Source of the DNA: Rhodospirillaceae bacterium
Lineage (GTDB): Bacteria > Pseudomonadota > Alphaproteobacteria > Rhodospirillales > UBA2165
NCBI GenBank assembly: GCA_947467145.1
Contig: CANIGJ010000018.1
Span: forward strand, 22,087 to 86,086
DNA length: 64,000 nt
Direction: 5' to 3'
Part shown: piece by piece, positions 10,101 to 18,691 of the stretch
Layout of the letters: each line of letters opens with the position of its first letter
Position numbering within the stretch: the stretch's first letter is position 1
Translations under genes and position numbers: made by a program
The notes under the pieces: generated by a model
The model's input: only the letters and a program-made list of their open reading frames with translations
Database searches by the model: none
Told to the model about the DNA's origin: nothing

Positions 10101-10614
10101 CCTTCAACCGCAGCAACAATTCCTCGGCGTGATCCTTCTGCCCGTCGGCCAGCAGGCGGCCGACGCCACCGGCCGGGCCACCGGTCAGCACAATCAGGCC
10201 GGCGCTATATTGCTCGATCGCTTCGAGTGGCAATGCCGGAACGCCGGTATCGCCGGCATTCACATGCATCTGGCTGACCAGCTTCATCAGGTTTTCGTAA
10301 CCGGTTTTGTCTTGCGCCAGCACGACAAGCTGATCGGGCTTGGCCATCGGCCCGTTGGCGATTTTGACGTTGTCTTCGCCGCGCCAGCGGAACGGCTCGA
10401 TGGCGAGCTGACAGCCGATGATCGGCTGCACACCGGCCTTGGCGCAGTAATCGGAAAATTCGAGCGCGCCGAACAGATTGCCCGTGTCGGTCATGGCGAC
10501 CGCAGGCATCTCCATCTTCTCGCACAATTTGGCGAGGTCCTTGATCTTGATCGCCCCTTCGAGGAGCGAATAAGCGGTATGGACGCGCAGATGGACGAAA
10601 TCGGCAAAGGACAT
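7132..10614 (-). CDS. dnaE: DNA polymerase III subunit alpha
   Basis: This is the replicative polymerase catalytic subunit. I start at the ATG at 10614 (MSFADFVHLRVHTAYS, 1160 residues); a GTG five codons upstream is also open. The N-terminal PHP domain carries LRVHTAYSLLEGA. The polymerase palm has PDFDVDFCQDRRDEV, whose Asp residues bind metal, preceded by GPGRGSGAGSVVAW. The helix-hairpin-helix, OB fold (SGQYEITIFSE) and C-terminal clamp-loader-binding domain follow. Length matches DnaE1. It lies in the usual lolC-lolD-dnaE order, with two extra genes between lolD and dnaE. Confidence 0.97.
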   Translation of the reverse strand: MSFADFVHLRVHTAYSLLEGAIKIKDLAKLCEKMEMPAVAMTDTGNLFGALEFSDYCAKAGVQPIIGCQLAIEPFRWRGEDNVKIANGPMAKPDQLVVLAQDKTGYENLMKLVSQMHVNAGDTGVPALPLEAIEQYSAGLIVLTGGPAGGVGRLLADGQKDHAEELLLRLKAAFPDRLYVEIMRHNINAERLIEGAFVDLAYKHDIPLVATNECFFSDEGMYDAHDALICIAEGAYVSQSGRRRLTRDHRFKSAQEMRALFADLPEAVDNTIVIARRCAVIAEQRKPLLPPAPKEEGETRSDPEALAELARAGLEQRLIDQVITPEMSEEEREHAAKPYRDRLNYELGVIEQMGFPGYFLIVSDFIRWAKAQDIPVGPGRGSGAGSVVAWATAITDLDPLRWGLLFERFLNPERVSMPDFDVDFCQDRRDEVIKYVQAKYGDERVAQIITFGTLQPRAALRDVGRVLQMPYPQVDRICKLVPNNPAAPVTLQQAIDGEPLLQAEIKNDEQVARLVNIARKLEGLYRHASTHAAGVVIGDRDLTELVPLYRDPRSGTPVTQFSMKYVEQAGLVKFDFLGLKTLTVLKVAVDLLKLRGIELDLGKLPLDDVKSYEAMASGDTTGIFQLESSGMRDMLRGLRPDKFEDIIAIVSLYRPGPMDNIPSYIRRKHGQETPDYLYPTLEQILKETYGIMIYQEQVMQIAQEMAGYSLGGADLLRRAMGKKIKAEMDAQRAMFVEGAVARTVPEEKASEIFDQMAKFAGYGFNKSHAAAYALVAYQTAYLKANYPVEFMAATMTLDMHNTDKLGQMRLELKRLGIALLPPDINLSDVTFKVETLADGTGAIRYALAAVKNVGAGAMQGVVAERDKKGPFKDVSDFARRLDSKAVNKRQLENLVRAGAFDTITTNRKQLFDGIEAVLRHATVAREERESAQIGLFGGDATDAKAITLPQVPDWLPMDKLREEFGAIGFHLSSHPLDAYEAELERLRVKSHDQVAQMRADGSVRLAGVVEGMRIRTSQKGNKYAFVQLSDASGQYEITIFSEVLVQARELLTPGRAVLIKAGVQVQGEQKRITAVGIESLDKATANTAALLKIFIDDEKPLGSLAQLLSREKKGKGEVILVSRVDAQTEIEMRLPQRYEVSPVLTQAVKAIPGVVDVRRV

Positions 10615-10628
10615 GAAAGAGGATTCCA

Positions 10629-10668
10629 CAGGCGGGGCGGCCTGTCACCACGTATGCCGCCCCACCTG
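10629..10668 (-). promoter_or_regulatory. Strong stem-loop between the tannase gene and dnaE
   Basis: GGGGCGGC (10634-10641) pairs with GCCGCCCC (10656-10663). After a single mismatch the stem extends with CAGG/CCTG, giving 12 pairs around a 14-base loop. It ends 14 bases upstream of the dnaE ATG and 29 bases past the esterase stop. No T run follows, so it may be a leader structure limiting dnaE translation, or an mRNA end protector. Function is inference. Confidence 0.35.
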
Positions 10669-10697
10669 CGAATTCAACAAAAGGGCCGGAGTTCGGC

Positions 10698-12209
10698 CTA
10701 CCTGGCCAGCGCGGTTTCGCCCGAATCGTTCTTCACGCAAGCAAAGTTGGCCGCGTCCTTCGAATCGCCCTTGCCGGTATATTTGGCGACTGTTGGATAA
10801 GGACAGAGCGGACGCGAAAAGCCGAGTTCCTTGTTTTCGGCGCGGATGGTCTGGGGTGCGATCCCCCTCTCCACCCAATTCTCCATCGCCGCGATGGGAT
10901 CGAACGACGTCGGCCCGGGGCCGCCACGGCAATGATACATGCCGGGCACCATGAACAGGCGCATGCTATCCGCCGATTTGGCGCCGATGAACTGCTTGGC
11001 CTTTTCGTAATACTCGACCGTCGACAGCGGACTTGGACCCGGATCGTTGAAGCCGTGCCAGAGCAGCAGCTTGCCGCCCTTCTTGATGAAGGCGTTGATT
11101 TCTGGATTGGCCGCATTGCCTTCGACCGAGACCGGCGAGGTATCCCAGGCGGCGAAATCGTCCGCCGACATGAATTTCGCCGGATCGTATCCAGCGTCGA
11201 GGAAGACCATGTAACGCGCCATATCGGCGCCAATGCCGCGATGCTCCAGCTTGGCGTAGCGATCGGCCCAATCCAGCTCGCCACCTTTCGTGGTGCCGGG
11301 ATAGAAGCCTGACCCCTTGTAGATCAGGTTCACCGCAGCGGCTTGGCTTTCGCTGATGCAGCCCTGCGTCTGGCCGGCCTGACAGACAAGCTTGGCCGGA
11401 TCGAAGGAACATTTGGTCGGATCGGTGAGATAGCCGTCCTTCACGCCGTCCTGGGCATCGCACGCGCCGAGCACGGCATTGTTGATGACCGGCAGGACCT
11501 CCTTGGTGAATTCGCTACCTGGGCGCTTCATCATTTCGGTGGTCCGCAGAACACCGCTCAATTGCAGGCGCGAGGTATAGACAGGTGCTCCGGCAATCAC
11601 GCCGTCATAGTCATCAGGGAAGCGCTGCGCGAAGACGAGGCCTTGGCGCCCACCGGTCGAACAGCCGTTCCAGTAAGACAGCTTCGGCTTGTCGCCGTAG
11701 AATTTCTCGACGATCTCCTTGCCGACGCTGGTCATCAGTTTGACCGAGCGCCAGGCGTAATCGGTGACAGCATCGGCGTCGGGCACGCCCTTGGCCTTCA
11801 TCGCCCACGAACCGTCGCCCGGGCCTTTGGTTTCCTTATGCCCGATGTCGGTCTGTGCCGACGCATAGCCTTTCGCCAAGCCGTCGGCGAATTGCGGCTC
11901 GCGGATCACGCCGCCGAAGCCGCCCCCGCCCAAGCCGAGGAACTTGCCGTTCCATTTCTCAGGAACCGGCAGGCGGTATTCGACACCGATGTTCGAACCC
12001 GGCGTCGGCTTGATGGTCGCGACGATCTTGCAATTGGCGGGCGCGGCGCCTTGCGCAGGCAGCAACGTCGCCGACGATACCTGGGTATCGGTCAACAATC
12101 CGGATTTGGCGAGATCCTCGCAGGACATCCCTGCGGCAAAGGCATCCGACGATGCCAAAGCGAGAACGAGGGCGAACGCACCTCTCCCGACATACGCTCC
12201 TGTTTTCAT
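10698..12209 (-). CDS. Tannase/feruloyl esterase family protein, exported
   Basis: This is a secreted alpha/beta-hydrolase for esters of hydroxycinnamic or gallic acid; the actual substrate is unknown. The start at 12209 is fixed by GGAGG five bases upstream, giving 503 residues with a Sec signal peptide (MKTGAYVGRGAFALVLALAS, cleavage near AFA-A). The nucleophile elbow is GCSTGGRQG (Ser184). The catalytic His sits in GMYHC. A Cys precedes the Ser and another follows the His, matching the CS-D-HC disulfide motif of the family. It lies between the MetE-like gene and dnaE, a non-backbone position. Confidence 0.88.
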   Translation of the reverse strand: MKTGAYVGRGAFALVLALASSDAFAAGMSCEDLAKSGLLTDTQVSSATLLPAQGAAPANCKIVATIKPTPGSNIGVEYRLPVPEKWNGKFLGLGGGGFGGVIREPQFADGLAKGYASAQTDIGHKETKGPGDGSWAMKAKGVPDADAVTDYAWRSVKLMTSVGKEIVEKFYGDKPKLSYWNGCSTGGRQGLVFAQRFPDDYDGVIAGAPVYTSRLQLSGVLRTTEMMKRPGSEFTKEVLPVINNAVLGACDAQDGVKDGYLTDPTKCSFDPAKLVCQAGQTQGCISESQAAAVNLIYKGSGFYPGTTKGGELDWADRYAKLEHRGIGADMARYMVFLDAGYDPAKFMSADDFAAWDTSPVSVEGNAANPEINAFIKKGGKLLLWHGFNDPGPSPLSTVEYYEKAKQFIGAKSADSMRLFMVPGMYHCRGGPGPTSFDPIAAMENWVERGIAPQTIRAENKELGFSRPLCPYPTVAKYTGKGDSKDAANFACVKNDSGETALAR

Positions 12210-12267
12210 GATCGCCTCCATGACCCGTTGTGGGTCTTATGGATGGATCATACGCCCGAAACGGGAA

Positions 12268-13452
12268 TTAATTCCACAACCGAGCGGAGGCGATACGCGC
12301 CCCTTCGCTCAAGGCTTCCATCTTCGCCCAAGCAACGTCGGGATGGACTTCGTCGCCCGCGGCCGAGGTTGCAAAGCCGCAATCGTTGCTGGCCATCACG
12401 CGCTCCCGCCCCACGAAAGAGGCGTAGCGTTCGAGCCGCTGGGCAACGAGTTCGGGATGCTCGACCAGATGCAGGCAATGCGACACCACGCCCGGAACCA
12501 GAATGATGTCGTCGGCGATCTTGGCATCTTTCCAGACCGCCCATTCGTGCTCGTGGCGCGGATTGGAGGCCTCGAATGAAAAGGCCTGCGCGTTGATGCG
12601 CAGCATCAGGTCGAGATAATGCTTCAATTCCATATCACAGACGCGCGGCGCGATATTGACGCTGTAACAGGTGTGGAAGCGCACCTTCTCGCGCGGGATG
12701 CCCTTCAGCGCATGGTTCACCGTTTCGACGCGCAGCGCGATGAACTTGCGCGCCTCCTCGACCGTGATATCGGGGGTGCGGTTGTAATGGGTGGCCAGCC
12801 GCGGATCGTCGATCTGCAGCAGGAAACCGGCATCGACGATCGCGCGATACTCGACGTTCATCGCATTGGCCAGCGCCTCGAGATATTCCTCGTCGGTCGC
12901 GTAATATTCGTTGCGATGGTAAAGTTCGAGATTGGTCGGCGAGATCGCCGTGATGAAGGCTTCTTCAGCCTTGCGCCCATTCAAGGCGGCCTTGAGATAA
13001 GCGATGTCCGTTTCGACGTCTTTCTGCCCGGCATAGCTGATCGGCCCCGCACAGACGGTGGCCGGCATTAATAGGCGGCGGCGCACCGAACCTTCGGAAT
13101 CACGCGCCGCGTTCATCCGTGTCGCTTCTTCATAGACTTCAGGGAACGCCAGCATATCGCGCGTCGGCCTGCGGAAAGTGACGCCCTTGTCGACGTTTTC
13201 AATGCCGTTCAAGCGCATCCGGCCGTACATAGCGAAATTCGATTTGGAATGTTCGCCATCATTGACGACGTCGACGCCGAGCGCGATCTGGCGCGCCACC
13301 ACATCCTTGACGGACTTTGCGACCTCGCGTTCGAATTGAGGACGATCGTAGTCTTGGCCGGCATCCTTGGCATGCAGGGTCGTGATCAGGTCCACCGGCC
13401 GGGGCAGACTGCCGCAGTGGGTGGTAAGTATGCGATCCTGGCTGAACTTCAT
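12268..13452 (-). CDS. MetE C-terminal-like methyltransferase (cobalamin-independent methionine synthase family)
   Basis: The 394-residue protein contains only the catalytic TIM barrel of the MetE family (full MetE is about 750). It opens with THCGSLPRP. The zinc ligands are complete: His260 and Cys262 (RFHTCYSV), Glu294 (SFEASN) and Cys358 (NDCGF). Stand-alone proteins of this kind include methyl- or alkyl-transferases and are often near catabolic genes, so methionine synthesis is not assured. GGGGGAGGG precedes the ATG. It follows lolD by 17 bases and is probably read with it, though its role is unrelated to lipoprotein export. Confidence 0.82.
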   Translation of the reverse strand: MKFSQDRILTTHCGSLPRPVDLITTLHAKDAGQDYDRPQFEREVAKSVKDVVARQIALGVDVVNDGEHSKSNFAMYGRMRLNGIENVDKGVTFRRPTRDMLAFPEVYEEATRMNAARDSEGSVRRRLLMPATVCAGPISYAGQKDVETDIAYLKAALNGRKAEEAFITAISPTNLELYHRNEYYATDEEYLEALANAMNVEYRAIVDAGFLLQIDDPRLATHYNRTPDITVEEARKFIALRVETVNHALKGIPREKVRFHTCYSVNIAPRVCDMELKHYLDLMLRINAQAFSFEASNPRHEHEWAVWKDAKIADDIILVPGVVSHCLHLVEHPELVAQRLERYASFVGRERVMASNDCGFATSAAGDEVHPDVAWAKMEALSEGARIASARLWN

Positions 13453-13469
13453 ACGCCCTCCCCCGGAAA

Positions 13470-14159
13470 TTAAGCCCCCGTGAGCTTGCCCCCGTCGAGA
13501 CGGAGCACACGATCCATCCGCTTGGCCAGCTCGGGGTTATGCGTGGCGATCAGCGCACCCACGCCTTGCGTGCGGACCAGATCGACCAGCAGATTGAACA
13601 CGCCATCCGCCGTGGTGGGATCCAGATTGCCCGTCGGCTCGTCGGCCAGCAGGACCGAGGGTGCATTGGCCAGGGCGCGCGCAATGGCGACGCGTTGCTG
13701 TTCGCCGCCCGACAGGCGCGCCGGACGATGATCGGCGCGCGCGGACAGGCCCATCTTGGCCAGCAATTCGTCGGCGCGCACATTGGCGACGGCTTTCTTC
13801 TTACCCGCGATCATCTGCGGAATGACGATGTTCTCGCGCGCGGAAAACTCCGGCAGCAGATGATGATATTGATAGACGAAGCCCAGGCGTTCGCGCCGCA
13901 CCTTCGTGCGCTCGTCATCGGACAGCTTGCCCGCCGAGATGCCGGCGATTTCGACCTCGCCTTCCTGCGCACGCTCCAGTAAGCCCGCGATCTGCAGCAG
14001 AGTCGATTTGCCCGATCCGGACGGGCCAACGAGGGCGACGATCTCGCCCGCACGGATATCGAGATCGATGCCGCGCAAGACTTCGAGCGAGGTCTCGCCC
14101 TGATGGAAGGTCTGACGAACGTCGGCGAGGCGCAGACGGGGTGAGGTTGTATCGCTCAT
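13470..14159 (-). CDS. lolD: Lipoprotein-releasing system ATP-binding protein LolD
   Basis: LolD is the ATPase of the LolCDE complex that extracts lipoproteins from the inner membrane for LolA. The 229 residues show Walker A GPSGSGKS (45-52), a Q-loop region with [13 protein letters not shown], the LolD-like ABC signature [15 protein letters not shown], Walker [13 protein letters not shown] and the His loop (ATHNPEL). Its ATG overlaps the lolC stop as ATGA, indicating coupled translation with the permease. Confidence 0.95.
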   Translation of the reverse strand: MSDTTSPRLRLADVRQTFHQGETSLEVLRGIDLDIRAGEIVALVGPSGSGKSTLLQIAGLLERAQEGEVEIAGISAGKLSDDERTKVRRERLGFVYQYHHLLPEFSARENIVIPQMIAGKKKAVANVRADELLAKMGLSARADHRPARLSGGEQQRVAIARALANAPSVLLADEPTGNLDPTTADGVFNLLVDLVRTQGVGALIATHNPELAKRMDRVLRLDGGKLTGA

Positions 14160-15400
14160 TCGTAACGCAATGCCTCAACCGGATCGAGGCGCGCGGCGCG
14201 CCACGAGGGATAGATGGTGGCCAGAAACGACAGCCCCAGGCCCATGCCGACGACGATGACGACTTCCATCGGATCGACGATCGCCGGTAGTTTCGAGAGG
14301 AAATAGATCTCGGCGTTGAAGACGTTCGCGCCGCTCAGTTTCTCGACCCATTGGCGGATCGTCTCGATGTTCACCGAGAACGCGGTGCCCAGCACGAAGC
14401 CGAAGAGCGTACCGATGACACCGACGCTCGCACCCGACAGCAGGAAGATGCGCATGATCATGCCGCGCGTCGCCCCCATAGTGCGCAGGATCGCAATGTC
14501 CCTGCCCTTGTCCTTCACCAGCATGATGAGACTCGAGATGATGTTGAAGGCCGCGACCACGATGATCAGGGTCAGGATCAGGAACATGACATTGCGTTCG
14601 ACCTGGATCGCTGTGAAGAAGCTCGAATTCGATTGCTGCCAGTCGAAGATATTACGCGCCCCGGTCGCGGTCCTGATCGCCGCCGCCCGGGCGGTTGCGT
14701 TATCAGGATGATCGACCATGACGTCGAGATAATTCACCGCATTCTCAACCTGGAAATAGATCTGCGCGGCATCGAGCGGCATATAGACGAAGCGTGAATC
14801 GTATTCGTACATGCCGACGCTGAAGAGCGCGACGACGGTATAGGCCTTCATGCGTGGCACGGTGCCGAAGGCCGTCACGTTGCCCTTGGGCGAAATAAGC
14901 GTCACCTGATCGCCGATGCGCACGTTCAGACTGCGCGCCAGCTTGTCGCCGATCATGATGGCGTTGGTGCCTTCAAAGTCGGCGATATTTCCCATGACGA
15001 TGTTGTTGGCGAGTATTGGGCGCTTGGCGACGTCTTCGGCGCGCAAGCCCCGCACCAGCACGCCGGTCGCCTGGTTGTTGGCGCTGGCCATCACCTGGCC
15101 TTCGATGGTCGGCGTGACCGCGACGACACCCTGTACGGCCTGAACGCGCTTGGCCAAATCGTCAAAATTCCCGAGCGGCTGATTGGCCTCGGCATAAATG
15201 CTGAGATGCCCGTTCACGCCGAGGATCCGGCTAAGCAGCTCGAAGCGGAAGCCGTTCATCACCGACATGACGATGATCAGGGTTGCAACGCCGAGCCCGA
15301 TGCCAAGCAGCGAGAACCAGGCGATGACGGATATGAACCCTTCCTGGCGACGCGAGCGCAGATACCGCATCGCCACCATGCGTTCGAAAGCCGAAAACAC
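14156..15400 (-). CDS. lolC: Lipoprotein-releasing system permease, LolC/LolE family
   Basis: This MacB/FtsX-type permease has one N-terminal TM helix (about residues 22-48), a large periplasmic domain, and three C-terminal TM helices (about 270-295, 317-345 and 375-400) in 414 residues. The start is GTG at 15400 with GGAGG nine bases upstream. Only one LolC/E gene is present, so this is the single-permease form common in Alphaproteobacteria that probably works as a homodimer; LolC versus LolE cannot be settled. It lies between proS (19 bases) and lolD (overlap). Confidence 0.93.
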   Translation of the reverse strand: MFSAFERMVAMRYLRSRRQEGFISVIAWFSLLGIGLGVATLIIVMSVMNGFRFELLSRILGVNGHLSIYAEANQPLGNFDDLAKRVQAVQGVVAVTPTIEGQVMASANNQATGVLVRGLRAEDVAKRPILANNIVMGNIADFEGTNAIMIGDKLARSLNVRIGDQVTLISPKGNVTAFGTVPRMKAYTVVALFSVGMYEYDSRFVYMPLDAAQIYFQVENAVNYLDVMVDHPDNATARAAAIRTATGARNIFDWQQSNSSFFTAIQVERNVMFLILTLIIVVAAFNIISSLIMLVKDKGRDIAILRTMGATRGMIMRIFLLSGASVGVIGTLFGFVLGTAFSVNIETIRQWVEKLSGANVFNAEIYFLSKLPAIVDPMEVVIVVGMGLGLSFLATIYPSWRAARLDPVEALRYE

Positions 15401-15419
15401 CGCTTAAATCCTCCGCATA

Positions 15420-16973
15420 CTAGTAAGACCGCGCAATAAGGATCTCTTCGACGCCCGGCTTGCCGGTGAAGATACACGGCTTGAAGGTTTTCGGCTGTGT
15501 CAAAGGTGCGTTACGGATGGTGATCTTGAGCTGCGCCAACTGCGCCTCGATCTTCACCATCTCGTCGCCGTCGGGGCGGCACCAGGAGGCGCGCACCCAA
15601 CCCGGATTATCGGTCGAGGGGCCGTCTTCGTCATCGCCGACGCTGGCGCCGAAGTGGGCTTTGAGTTCGTCCCAGCCCTTCACGCTGTCGGTGATACGCG
15701 ACGCCATGCGTTCGCGCGCTTCCAGCAACATGCCGTTCTGCATGGCATCGAGAATACCGCCGACCTGCGCGACGAACTCGTCCTTCGTCAGCACGGTGCT
15801 TTGGGCCTTCTCGCCGTTATAAAGCTTGTCGCGGCGCAGATAGCTCACCTGCCCGCCACTCGCCTCGCGCCCACCGATCTCCACGATCAACGGCACGCCA
15901 CGGCGCACGAGGTCCCAGCGCTTCTGGCTCGCGTTCTTGTCCTTGGTATCGATGCTGACACGAATGGGCGCGCCGAGCGTGGTCTGCTTGCGCAATTCCG
16001 CCTGCAACTCGTTGCAGTATTTGAGCAGATCGGCATCGGCCGGTTCATTGCGCAAGCGCGGCACGATGATGATCTGCTTGGGCGCGAGTGCCGGCGGCAG
16101 GCGCAGGCCATCGTCGTCGCCATGCGTCATGATCAAGCCGCCGATCAGGCGCGTCGAAACGCCCCAGCTCGTGGTGTGGGCGTGTTTCTCGGTGCCGTCC
16201 GCTGCCTGGAACTTAATGTTCTGCGCCTCGGCGAAGTGCGTGCCGAGATAATGCGACGTGCCGGCCTGCAGCGCCTTGCCGTCCTGCATCATCGCTTCGA
16301 TGGAATAGGTATTGTCGGCGCCGGGGAAGCGTTCGTTGGCGGTCTTTTCGCCGACGACGACCGGCATGGCCATCACGGTCTCGACGAATTCGCGATAGAC
16401 CTCGACCATGCGCATGGTTTCGGCAAAGGCGTCGTCGCGATCGACATGCGCCGTATGGCCTTCCTGCCAGAGGAATTCCGCGGTGCGCAGGAACAGGCGC
16501 GTGCGCATTTCCCAGCGCACCACGTTGGCCCACTGATTGATCAGGATCGGCAGGTCGCGATAGGAGCTGACCCAATTGCGGAACGAATCGCCGATGATGG
16601 TTTCCGACGTCGGGCGCACGATCAGCGGTTCGGTCAATTCGGCATCCGGATCGGGCACCAGTTCACCGTTGATCTTCTTCAAGCGATGATGCGTGACGAC
16701 CGCCATCTCCTTGGCGAAGCCTTCGACATGCTCGGCCTCCTTGGCGATGAAGGAGAGCGGAATGAACAAGGGGAAATAGCAATTCTCGTGCCCGGTTTCC
16801 TTGAACCGGCGATCGAGCCCCTGCTGGATCAATTCCCAAATGCCATAACCCCACGGCCGGATCACCATGCAGCCGCGCACCGCGGAATTTTCGGCCAAGT
16901 CAGCCTCGCGCACGACTTCCTGATACCAGGCACTGAAATTGGCGGCGCGGGAGGTTTTCAACGCTCTTTGCAT
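15420..16973 (-). CDS. proS: Proline-tRNA ligase, archaeal/eukaryotic type
   Basis: This class II synthetase charges tRNA-Pro. The 517-residue protein follows the archaeal/eukaryotic (type 3) architecture, not the bacterial one: it opens with FSAWYQEVVREADLAE and VRGCMVIRPWGYGIWE, has RPTSETIIGDSFRNW, motif 2 with RTRLFLRTAEFLWQEGHTAH, a C-terminal extension and a terminal Tyr517. There is no bacterial editing insertion. In the C-terminal zinc-like domain only Cys465 and Cys500 remain of the usual four ligands. It occupies the normal alphaproteobacterial proS-lolC-lolD position, which suggests replacement in place. Confidence 0.93.
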   Translation of the reverse strand: MQRALKTSRAANFSAWYQEVVREADLAENSAVRGCMVIRPWGYGIWELIQQGLDRRFKETGHENCYFPLFIPLSFIAKEAEHVEGFAKEMAVVTHHRLKKINGELVPDPDAELTEPLIVRPTSETIIGDSFRNWVSSYRDLPILINQWANVVRWEMRTRLFLRTAEFLWQEGHTAHVDRDDAFAETMRMVEVYREFVETVMAMPVVVGEKTANERFPGADNTYSIEAMMQDGKALQAGTSHYLGTHFAEAQNIKFQAADGTEKHAHTTSWGVSTRLIGGLIMTHGDDDGLRLPPALAPKQIIIVPRLRNEPADADLLKYCNELQAELRKQTTLGAPIRVSIDTKDKNASQKRWDLVRRGVPLIVEIGGREASGGQVSYLRRDKLYNGEKAQSTVLTKDEFVAQVGGILDAMQNGMLLEARERMASRITDSVKGWDELKAHFGASVGDDEDGPSTDNPGWVRASWCRPDGDEMVKIEAQLAQLKITIRNAPLTQPKTFKPCIFTGKPGVEEILIARSY

Positions 16974-17057
16974 ACGAATCCGTTCGGGTCAGGAACAGCC
17001 CGCCCATCAAGGCCGGCCGATTGTGTTCTTATTTGGGTTGGCGAGAGTACGGGGAGC

Positions 17058-18680
17058 CTAACGGCCGCTCAAGACCCGTCGGCATTGGGCCTGCATTTCC
17101 AGGCTGGCCTCGTTATCGAGCGGTTGATCGTTGAAGGTCAGCTTGCCCGTCCGCACGTCGAATTTGACCTGCCCGGCGCTGCCTTCGGGGATATAGCCCT
17201 GCGTACTCGCGGCTGCCTCGGCGGCGCTCACGCTGGCCGATTGGCCACTCACCGGAATCCCGACCGCCGTCACGGCATCGCCCGCCACGCCGGCCGTCGT
17301 ATTGGCCGAGGTCAGCAATGCGGTTTTGTCGGTGTCCGTCCCGGCCGCGGTCAGGGCCAGGCTCGCCGTCGTCGCGGCCGCCTGGACGGCCGAGGTCGCG
17401 AGGTTGGAGACGCTGGAGGCCGACGTCGCCGTCGCGGCGGCATTCGCCCGATCCCGCGCGGCCTTCGCCGCGGCCGAGATCGCCACGGTATCGGCTTGGG
17501 CCTGTTCATAGGCGGCCGTCTTGGTCACCACATTTGCCCGCGCCGTCTGTTCGGTCTCGCGCAAGGTCGCGTTGAACGGGTCGGCCGCGCGCGCGGTCTG
17601 TGCCGTCGTGAAGGCGGTCTCGGCGGTCGTCTTGGCGGTCAACGCGCTGGCTTCGATGCTCGCGGCCGATTGCGCTGTCGCATAAGCCTGCAAGGCGGCC
17701 GACTGAGCAGCCGACACCGCCGTGGCATTGAAGCCGCTGCTATTGGTCGCCCCTGCCACGCCGGCGGTCGAGACCGATTTGGCCGCATCGATGGCTGCGC
17801 TTTGCGCGTTATTGCCGGCCGTCAACAAGGCCGCCTTGGTGGCGTCGGTTCCGGCCGCCGTCTGCGCCAGGCTGGCGGCGCTCGCCGCCGCCAGAACAGC
17901 CGTATTGGACAGGGACGCGATTTCGTTTGCGGTCGAGGCTTTACCGGCGGCGTTTGCCGCAGCTTGTGCAGCCTTGGCGGCGGCGCTGATCGAGGCGTTG
18001 TCGGCCTGGGCCTGCGCATAGTTGGTCGCGGCGGTTTCCGCCGTGGTACGCGCGGAAATTTCATTGTCGCGCAGGGTGGTGTTCAACGGATCGGCCGCGC
18101 GTGCCGTCCGCGCATTCGTCAACGCCGTCTCGGCATTGGTCTTAGCCGTCAGCGCGCTGGCCTCGATCGTCGCTGCAGCCGTAGCGGCATCGTTGGCTTT
18201 GGTCGCAGCGGTCGAGGCCGAACTCGCCGCACTTCTCGCCTTGTCAGCGGCCAGTGCTGCCGCGCTCGCCGCATTGGCGGCGGCGTTCTGGGTATTGCCC
18301 ATATACTTGGCGAAATCGATCTTCACATCGAAGGAAATGACGTCCGGCAGGCGGACCTGAGGCGTGACGCCGACATCGGCCGGGGCGACCTTCTTGCCCC
18401 GCACATCGACGCCCGGCTTGTATTCGACATTGGGGGCCGGCTGATAGGCCACGGCGCGACGGCAATCGGCGGAGCTGATTTTGACCTGCGACGGCTTGGG
18501 CCCAGGCGGCGGCAGGACTTCGGGCTTGGCGGCCGGCGGATTGACCTGGATCGGTTGGGTACGCGGCGGCGGATCGATATAAGGCCCCTGCTGTGCCAGC
18601 ACCTCAGATAACAAGGCCGGGGCAAAAACGACAAAGCCCCCGGCAAGGATTGCCGAGGCCGAAACGGCAGTGCGGCGCAT
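17058..18680 (-). CDS. Exported Ala-rich protein with an exact-period internal duplication
   Basis: I do not recognise a family. From the ATG at 18680 (540 residues; AAGGGGGGG upstream) the protein has a signal peptide of about 29 residues, a Pro-rich linker (about 33-65), and a short N-terminal domain with Cys73 in DCRRA. A long Ala/Thr/Ser/Asn-rich, heptad-like region (about 130-480) follows. A small C-terminal domain (GQVKFDVRTGKLTFNDQPL) has Cys533 in QCRRV. Residues 150-310 repeat at 320-480 with a fixed 170-residue shift (IEASALTAK at 172 and 342; ARAADP at 193 and 363). A periplasmic or surface coiled-coil rod is plausible. The two Cys in near-identical contexts could join the ends. 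Confidence 0.75.
   Translation of the reverse strand: MRRTAVSASAILAGGFVVFAPALLSEVLAQQGPYIDPPPRTQPIQVNPPAAKPEVLPPPGPKPSQVKISSADCRRAVAYQPAPNVEYKPGVDVRGKKVAPADVGVTPQVRLPDVISFDVKIDFAKYMGNTQNAAANAASAAALAADKARSAASSASTAATKANDAATAAATIEASALTAKTNAETALTNARTARAADPLNTTLRDNEISARTTAETAATNYAQAQADNASISAAAKAAQAAANAAGKASTANEIASLSNTAVLAAASAASLAQTAAGTDATKAALLTAGNNAQSAAIDAAKSVSTAGVAGATNSSGFNATAVSAAQSAALQAYATAQSAASIEASALTAKTTAETAFTTAQTARAADPFNATLRETEQTARANVVTKTAAYEQAQADTVAISAAAKAARDRANAAATATSASSVSNLATSAVQAAATTASLALTAAGTDTDKTALLTSANTTAGVAGDAVTAVGIPVSGQSASVSAAEAAASTQGYIPEGSAGQVKFDVRTGKLTFNDQPLDNEASLEMQAQCRRVLSGR
17241..18233 (-). repeat. Two tandem 510-bp coding units
   Basis: The region codes two 170-residue units in register with no net insertion or deletion. 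Shared blocks include IEASALTAK, AADPxNxTLR, QAQADxxxISAAAKAA and LTAAGTD. The DNA copies have diverged, so the duplication is old and kept in length rather than in sequence. Confidence 0.75.
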
Positions 18681-18691
18681 CGCGCCCCCCC

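Noticed and set aside
8215..10800. 861-codon open frame on the plus strand opposite dnaE
   Set aside because: Amino-acid content is Arg/His/Asp-rich without family motifs. It is the mirror of GC-rich codon use in dnaE, which is certain.
15654..18611. 985-codon plus-strand open frame opposite proS and the Ala-rich protein
   Set aside because: It spans two unrelated genes and the gap between them, and has no recognisable domain. It is a shadow of GC-rich genes.
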